A stretch of DNA of 64,000 nt, taken from Marinobacterium rhizophilum DSM 18822. Lineage in GTDB: Bacteria > Pseudomonadota > Gammaproteobacteria > Pseudomonadales > Balneatricaceae. This document shows positions 59,905 through 64,000 of the stretch, piece after piece. The stretch's first letter is position 1; the number at the start of each line of letters is the position of its first letter. The notes below the pieces were generated by a model that did not search any database, was not told the origin of the DNA, and saw only the letters and a program-made list of their open reading frames with translations. Location of the stretch: assembly GCF_000378045.1 (NCBI RefSeq), contig NZ_KB899108.1:47770-111769 (forward strand). The letters run 5' to 3'. The position numbers were made by a program, and so were the translations under genes.

Positions 59905-60720
59905 TTAATACCCTCCTGCAGATGCTACTGATGAAGCACTGGAACCACCTCGTAGCTCGCGCAGTTTATCGACACTGTCTTTAGCCGCACCGGCCAGTAA
60001 CCGCACATCATTGGACACGGTAACCAAGTCGAAGCCCCACTCCAGCGCTCGCGCAGCATACTCCGGCGATCCATTATGCAGGCAGGCACGCAATCCGGCC
60101 CTGTGGGCCCGATCCAGGACATGCTTGATCGCATCAATCATTTCCGGCTCTTCCCGATCAAAACCCGTACGATACTTTTTGCCAGTCAGGCCCAGCGTAA
60201 GGTCGGCCGGCCCAATGTAAATACCATCCAGTCCGGGAGTCGCCACGATATCATCGATATTTTTCACGGCCTCCGAGGTTTCAATCATCGCAAAACAGAG
60301 CATCTCATCATCCGCATGCTGACCATAATCAGCGCCAGCGGCAAAGTTCACCCGAGTCGGCCCAAAGCTGCGATTGCCTATCGGCGGATAACGCATATAG
60401 GACACCAGTCGAGCCGCTTCTTCAGCCGTATTGATCATGGGACAGATAATGCCGTAGGCTCCGGCATCCAGCGCTTTCATCACTGCACCGGGATCCAGCC
60501 AAGGCACGCGTACCATCGGCGTCACGCCACTGGCACGCATTGCCTGCAGCATGGCGGTACCAACTTCATAGCCTACAAACCCGTGCTGCATATCGATGGT
60601 GATCGAGTCATAACCCTGCTCTGCCATGATTTCCGCGCTGAAGGGACAAGCCATCGAAAGCCAGCCGTTGACAGCCTGCCCACCCTCTGCCCAGATTTTT
60701 TTTATTCCATTAGGAATCAT
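59905..60720 (-). CDS. HpcH/HpaI-family class II aldolase
   Basis: 271 residues. Metal- and pyruvate-binding marks are YDSITIDMQHGFVGYEV, MVRVPWLDPGAVMKALDAGAYGIICPMINTAEEA, AMIETSEAVKNIDDI (metal Glu) and GIYIGPADLTLGLTG (metal Asp). The family splits 4-hydroxy-2-oxo acids such as 2-keto-3-deoxyglucarate or 4-hydroxy-2-oxoheptanedioate into pyruvate and an aldehyde. The nearby garR gene suggests tartronate semialdehyde as the aldehyde, as in GarL plus GarR; this is inference. It lies 12 bases after the ALDH gene. Confidence 0.88.
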   Translation of the reverse strand: MIPNGIKKIWAEGGQAVNGWLSMACPFSAEIMAEQGYDSITIDMQHGFVGYEVGTAMLQAMRASGVTPMVRVPWLDPGAVMKALDAGAYGIICPMINTAEEAARLVSYMRYPPIGNRSFGPTRVNFAAGADYGQHADDEMLCFAMIETSEAVKNIDDIVATPGLDGIYIGPADLTLGLTGKKYRTGFDREEPEMIDAIKHVLDRAHRAGLRACLHNGSPEYAARALEWGFDLVTVSNDVRLLAGAAKDSVDKLRELRGGSSASSVASAGGY

Positions 60721-60732
60721 AAGACCTACCTC

Positions 60733-62169
60733 TTAAACCGTTACTTGAGCGAGCTTGACGTTGGTGTAGTCATGAATGCCCTCACTGCCGCCTTCACGCC
60801 CCATCCCGCTGTCCTTAATACCGCCAAAAGGCGCTTCGGCAGCCGCCAGTGCAAAGCTGTTAACGCCGACCATGCCCGCTTCAAGACGGGCAACGACTTC
60901 ACGAATACGGGCGGGATCCCGGGTAAAGGCATATGCCGACAGACCGAACGGCAACGCATTGGCGCGCTCGTACATCTGCTCGATATCGTCAAATGAGGTG
61001 ATAGCTGCAATCGGACCAAAGTTTTCATCCGCCATCGCCCGGGCATCGTCCGGCACATCAGCCAGCACCGTGGGCTCAAAGAAGAAGCCGCGCTCAAAAC
61101 TCTCAGGGCGTTTGCCTCCGGTCACCAGGCGCGCGCCACTTTGCAACGCATCGGCCACCACACTTTCGATAGCATCCAGACGCCGCTTGTTGACCAGCGG
61201 CCCCATCTGGGTGTTTTCGTCAAGCCCGCTACCCAGTTTCAGCGCCTGTGCTCGCTGAGCGAATCCCTCAACAAAGCGTGCGTAGAGGCTTCGATGAACA
61301 TAGAAACGGTCTGCGGTGACGCAGACTTGACCCGCATTGGCGTATTTGGTTGCGACACACAGATCCAGGGCTTTCTCCAGATCCGCATCTTCAAAGATCA
61401 CCACCGGCGCATTGCCACCAAGCTCCATGCTGACGCGCTTCATGGTATCCGCAGAGTCACGTATCATCTGCTGACCGATCTGCGTCGACCCGGTGAGGGA
61501 AATTTTACGCACCACCGCCGAGGCCAGCATCGGGTCGTACGTATTTTGCGTAGGACCAATGACGAGATTCACGACACCTTTAGGAATACCGGCCTTGCGC
61601 AGACATTCGAACATGACCATTGCCGTGCCGGGTACTTCACTGGACGGACGTACAATAACCGAGCAGCCAGCAGCCAGCGCCGGCGCCACTTTACGGGCAA
61701 TGAGCACCGCCGGAAAATTCCAGGCCGTAAAGGCACCAACCACACCGACGGGTTCGTGGTGCACTTCGATACGACCACCTGGCACCCGGCTTTCCACAAT
61801 GCGACCGTACATACGTCGTGCTTCTTCAGCGTACCAACGGAACTGATCTACAGAGAGTTCCCACTCACGCGCTGCCTGTGCCAGTGGCTTGCCTGTTTCC
61901 AGGGTGATGCAACGCGCAGCCTCACCGCTTGCGGCCCGCATTTCATCGGCGACCGCATGCAGGACATCCGCTCGAGCCCAACCCGTAAACCCACGCCAGA
62001 TTTTGAACCCGGCAGCCGCCGCGTCGATAGCGGCCTGGGTATCTTCTACCGAAGCTGCCGGCACTTCACCGATCACTTCTTCGGTGGCAGGATTCAGTAC
62101 CTTGATGACAGCATCAGAACGCCCTTGGCGCCATTCGCCGTCGATGAAAAGTCCATAATTCTTATACAT
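60733..62169 (-). CDS. NAD(P)-dependent aldehyde dehydrogenase
   Basis: 478 residues. Active-site Glu in SMELGGNAPVVIFEDAD, catalytic Cys in NAGQVCVTADRFYVH, and the C-terminal EAPFGGIKDSGMGREGGSEGIHDYT. The nearest types are succinate-semialdehyde and 2-oxoglutarate-semialdehyde dehydrogenases. In this operon it may oxidise an aldehyde or lactaldehyde-like product of the aldolase. The ATG at 62169 follows AGGAGAG; upstream frame to 62307 is not translated. First gene of its operon, behind site D. Confidence 0.88.
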   Translation of the reverse strand: MYKNYGLFIDGEWRQGRSDAVIKVLNPATEEVIGEVPAASVEDTQAAIDAAAAGFKIWRGFTGWARADVLHAVADEMRAASGEAARCITLETGKPLAQAAREWELSVDQFRWYAEEARRMYGRIVESRVPGGRIEVHHEPVGVVGAFTAWNFPAVLIARKVAPALAAGCSVIVRPSSEVPGTAMVMFECLRKAGIPKGVVNLVIGPTQNTYDPMLASAVVRKISLTGSTQIGQQMIRDSADTMKRVSMELGGNAPVVIFEDADLEKALDLCVATKYANAGQVCVTADRFYVHRSLYARFVEGFAQRAQALKLGSGLDENTQMGPLVNKRRLDAIESVVADALQSGARLVTGGKRPESFERGFFFEPTVLADVPDDARAMADENFGPIAAITSFDDIEQMYERANALPFGLSAYAFTRDPARIREVVARLEAGMVGVNSFALAAAEAPFGGIKDSGMGREGGSEGIHDYTNVKLAQVTV

Positions 62170-62305
62170 AGTGTTGAGACTCTCCTGACATGATGTATGT
62201 GCAGTCGTATGGACGACTGCCCTTGGATTTCGATCGCCTACAAATATCGTGGGCCTGCCTCCACAGAGAGCGCAAACCCTCCGCAGGCAGTGTGACAATG
62301 TCTGC

Positions 62306-62335
62306 ACGATACCTTCATAGCAACATTAATTGCAA
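62306..62335 (-). promoter_or_regulatory. ALDH operon promoter with TTGCAAT palindrome (site D)
   Basis: The dyad TAGCAACATTAATTGCAA lies at 62318-62335. On the minus strand TTGCAA (62330-62335) and TATCGT (62306-62311), 18 bases apart, are fair -35 and -10 boxes. The dyad thus covers the -35 box and part of the spacer, about 150 bases before the gene. Confidence 0.55.
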
Positions 62336-62565
62336 TAATTTTTTTTAAGCAAAATTGATTTCAAATTCGTATGATCCAAGTCCAGCGTCAACCAAACCCA
62401 TTGAGTCTCGGTCGTTAAGTACGGCCTCTTCAACCTGCCCATGGCGTTGCTTGCGTATGCTGCGTGCCCTATACATAGAGGCCACGAAAATTCCGCTACA
62501 TCGGCCATCGCCGAACTCATTACCGGAATGCGACCTCCTGGCCTGAATCAACAATCAACAATAAT

Positions 62566-62599
62566 TTCACTTATACTATTATTGCAATTATAATTGCAC
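62566..62599 (+). promoter_or_regulatory. mmsA promoter with TTGCAAT palindrome (site E)
   Basis: A perfect -10 box TATAAT (62589-62594) with TTCACT 17 bases upstream (62566-62571) points to mmsA. The dyad TTGCAATTATAATTGCAC at 62582-62599 has the -10 box in its centre, so binding would shut the promoter. Confidence 0.7.
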
Positions 62600-62737
62600 C
62601 CCTTCCATGCAGTAAACGCCACCAGATCCTGCAGAGACTTCGAACACATTGCGATCAAGCCATGTCCAAATGCCTGCCTGCGAAGTGAAGGTCCGGTACA
62701 CCCATAAAACCAAGATCAACGCGACTGAGGGTTTCAT

Positions 62738-64000
62738 ATGCCACGCATCATTCACCATTTCATCAACGGACAGGAAATCGCCGGGCAAGGAACACGCCGC
62801 GCCCAGGTATTCAATCCGGCCAACGGCGAGCAGACCGCCACGGTGACGCTGGCCACCCGTAATGAGGTCAGGGATGTCGTCGCCACGGCAAAGCAGGCCT
62901 TCCCCTCCTGGTCGACGACGCCGCCATTGCGCCGTGCCCGCATTCTCAACCGCTTCCTGCGCATCCTGGAAGAGCGGACTGACGAACTGGCCGCCGTGGT
63001 GACATCGGAACACGGCAAAGTGCTGTCCGACGCCAAGGGCGAAATCCAGCGCGGCATGGAAGTGGTCGAATTTGCCGTCGGCGCACCCCAGCTGCTCAAG
63101 GGCGACGTCACCGAGAATGTCGGTACCCGGGTCGACAGCCACGCATTGCGCCAGCCGCTGGGCATCGTTGCGGGCATCACGCCTTTTAACTTTCCGGTCA
63201 TGGTGCCGATGTGGATGTTCCCGGTCGCGCTGGCCTGCGGTAACTGCTTCATCCTCAAACCTTCCGAGCGCGACCCCTCCGCCTCCCTGCTGATGGCAAA
63301 ATGGCTCAAGGAAGCCGGACTGCCTGACGGTGTTTTCAGTGTGATACAGGGTGACAAGGAATCCGTTGATGCGCTCCTGGACGATCCGGACGTCAGCGCC
63401 GTCAGCTTCGTGGGCTCAACCCCCATTGCCCGCTACATTTACGAAACAGCGGCGCGCAGTGGCAAGCGCTGCCAGGCACTGGGCGGCGCCAAGAACCACA
63501 TGATCATCATGCCTGACGCCGATCTCGACCAGGCCGTCGATGCCCTGATGGGCGCGGCCTATGGCTCCGCCGGTGAGCGCTGCATGGCGATCTCCGTCGC
63601 CGTTCCCGTGGGTCAAAAGACAGCCGATGCCCTGGTGAAAAAACTCGAGGCCAAGGTACGCGAACTCTACGTCGGCCCGGGCACGGACCCCAAAGCCGAA
63701 ATGGGTCCGCTGGTGACGCGGGAACACGCAGACCGGGTACGCCGCTATATCGATTCCGGCGTCGAACAGGGTGCCAAGCTGGTCGTCGATGGACGGGATC
63801 TCAAGGTCAAGGGGTATGAGAACGGCTACTTCGTCGGCGGTACCCTGTTCGATAACGTGACCACGGACATGACGATCTACAAGGAAGAGATCTTCGGCCC
63901 GGTGCTTGCTGTCGCCCGCGCCGACTCCTACGAAACCGCGGCCCGCTGGATCAATGAGCACGAATTCGGCAACGGCACCGCGATCTTCACCCGCGACGGT
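62738..64000 (+). CDS. mmsA: Methylmalonate/malonate-semialdehyde dehydrogenase (CoA-acylating), partial
   Basis: The gene runs off the right edge after 421 codons of about 500. Start [20 protein letters not shown], then [24 protein letters not shown], the catalytic Cys in [17 protein letters not shown] near residue 283, and [18 protein letters not shown]. These are MmsA/IolA signatures. It turns malonate semialdehyde from inositol breakdown into acetyl-CoA, or methylmalonate semialdehyde into propionyl-CoA. GAGGG precedes the ATG. Its promoter carries site E, linking it to the iolD operon. The long minus-strand frames here are antisense artefacts. Confidence 0.93.
   Translation, partial: MPRIIHHFINGQEIAGQGTRRAQVFNPANGEQTATVTLATRNEVRDVVATAKQAFPSWSTTPPLRRARILNRFLRILEERTDELAAVVTSEHGKVLSDAKGEIQRGMEVVEFAVGAPQLLKGDVTENVGTRVDSHALRQPLGIVAGITPFNFPVMVPMWMFPVALACGNCFILKPSERDPSASLLMAKWLKEAGLPDGVFSVIQGDKESVDALLDDPDVSAVSFVGSTPIARYIYETAARSGKRCQALGGAKNHMIIMPDADLDQAVDALMGAAYGSAGERCMAISVAVPVGQKTADALVKKLEAKVRELYVGPGTDPKAEMGPLVTREHADRVRRYIDSGVEQGAKLVVDGRDLKVKGYENGYFVGGTLFDNVTTDMTIYKEEIFGPVLAVARADSYETAARWINEHEFGNGTAIFTRDG

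Larger units (their letters stand above)
62170..62737. other. Divergent promoter region between ALDH and mmsA
   Basis: The 568 bases hold two TTGCAAT dyads, one near each promoter (sites D and E). Between them, 62340-62560, no gene is seen. Confidence 0.6.

Noticed and set aside
62588..63961. Long minus-strand open frames at the right end
   Set aside because: They are antisense to mmsA, whose plus-strand frame shows all family motifs; their residues are compositionally odd.
1..64000. CRISPR arrays, rRNA and tRNA genes
   Set aside because: No regularly spaced repeats and no tRNA-like T-loop or rRNA sequence were noticed while reading; a covariance search would be decisive.

Overview
The window is about 58-60 percent GC by eye and looks like the chromosome of a metabolically versatile gammaproteobacterium, perhaps a marine or soil Pseudomonas-, Marinobacterium- or Halomonas-like organism. 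This rests on Pseudomonas-type integrative-conjugative-element (ICE) genes of the MPF_G family, on TRAP and ABC uptake systems, and on the style of the catabolic operons. No rRNA, tRNA or CRISPR array was seen. The genus is inference.

Layout. (1) 1-2181: the end of a branched-chain amino acid/amide ABC system (binding protein end, LivH, LivM), followed by insertion sequence debris. (2) 3225-11040: a complete 3-hydroxybenzoate to gentisate to pyruvate plus fumarate pathway with its own TRAP transporter, all on the minus strand, and a divergent LysR regulator. (3) 11120-11700: broken IS110 and IS3 remnants. (4) 11798-15690: a hydantoin-type operon (NCS1 permease, hyuB) whose hyuA is cut off at its 5' end. 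(5) 15663-17572 and 23493-40119: the transfer module of an ICE of the ICEHin1056/PFGI-1 type, from a truncated TraD coupling protein to a complete MobH relaxase, with a RadC-like gene and a YhaV/PrlF toxin-antitoxin pair. The module is split by a 5.9 kb catabolic block (17586-23492) that holds an IS5-like remnant, a sugar-binding protein, a sugar isomerase, a Gfo/Idh/MocA dehydrogenase and a LacI-type regulator with four operator copies. (6) 40120-64000: a large cyclitol/sugar-acid catabolic region. It holds several Gfo/Idh/MocA dehydrogenases, two sugar-binding proteins without transporter partners, ndh and tauE, an iolD-iolE-SDR-isomerase-dehydrogenase operon, an RpiR regulator, a GarR/HpcH/2-hydroxyacid dehydrogenase/ALDH cluster and the start of mmsA (iolA).

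How it works together. Region 2 imports and degrades an aromatic acid by the gentisate route. Region 6 looks like inositol-type catabolism: oxidation by Gfo/Idh enzymes, dehydration by IolE, ring opening by IolD, and final oxidation of malonate semialdehyde by MmsA/IolA. A second arm, aldolase plus tartronate semialdehyde reductase, would turn a keto-deoxy acid into pyruvate and glycerate. IolB, IolC and IolJ are not in the window.

The strongest unexplained signal is regulatory. Five 18-bp palindromes of the form TTGCAAT-N4-ATTGCAA lie between 40332 and 62599, each in an intergenic region and four of them on a plausible promoter element. They appear to define one regulon spanning region 6, with the RpiR protein at 54874-55806 as the obvious candidate regulator. 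The catabolic block inside the ICE has a different operator, TTGCACCCGGTTGCAA, present four times in front of its LacI-type gene.
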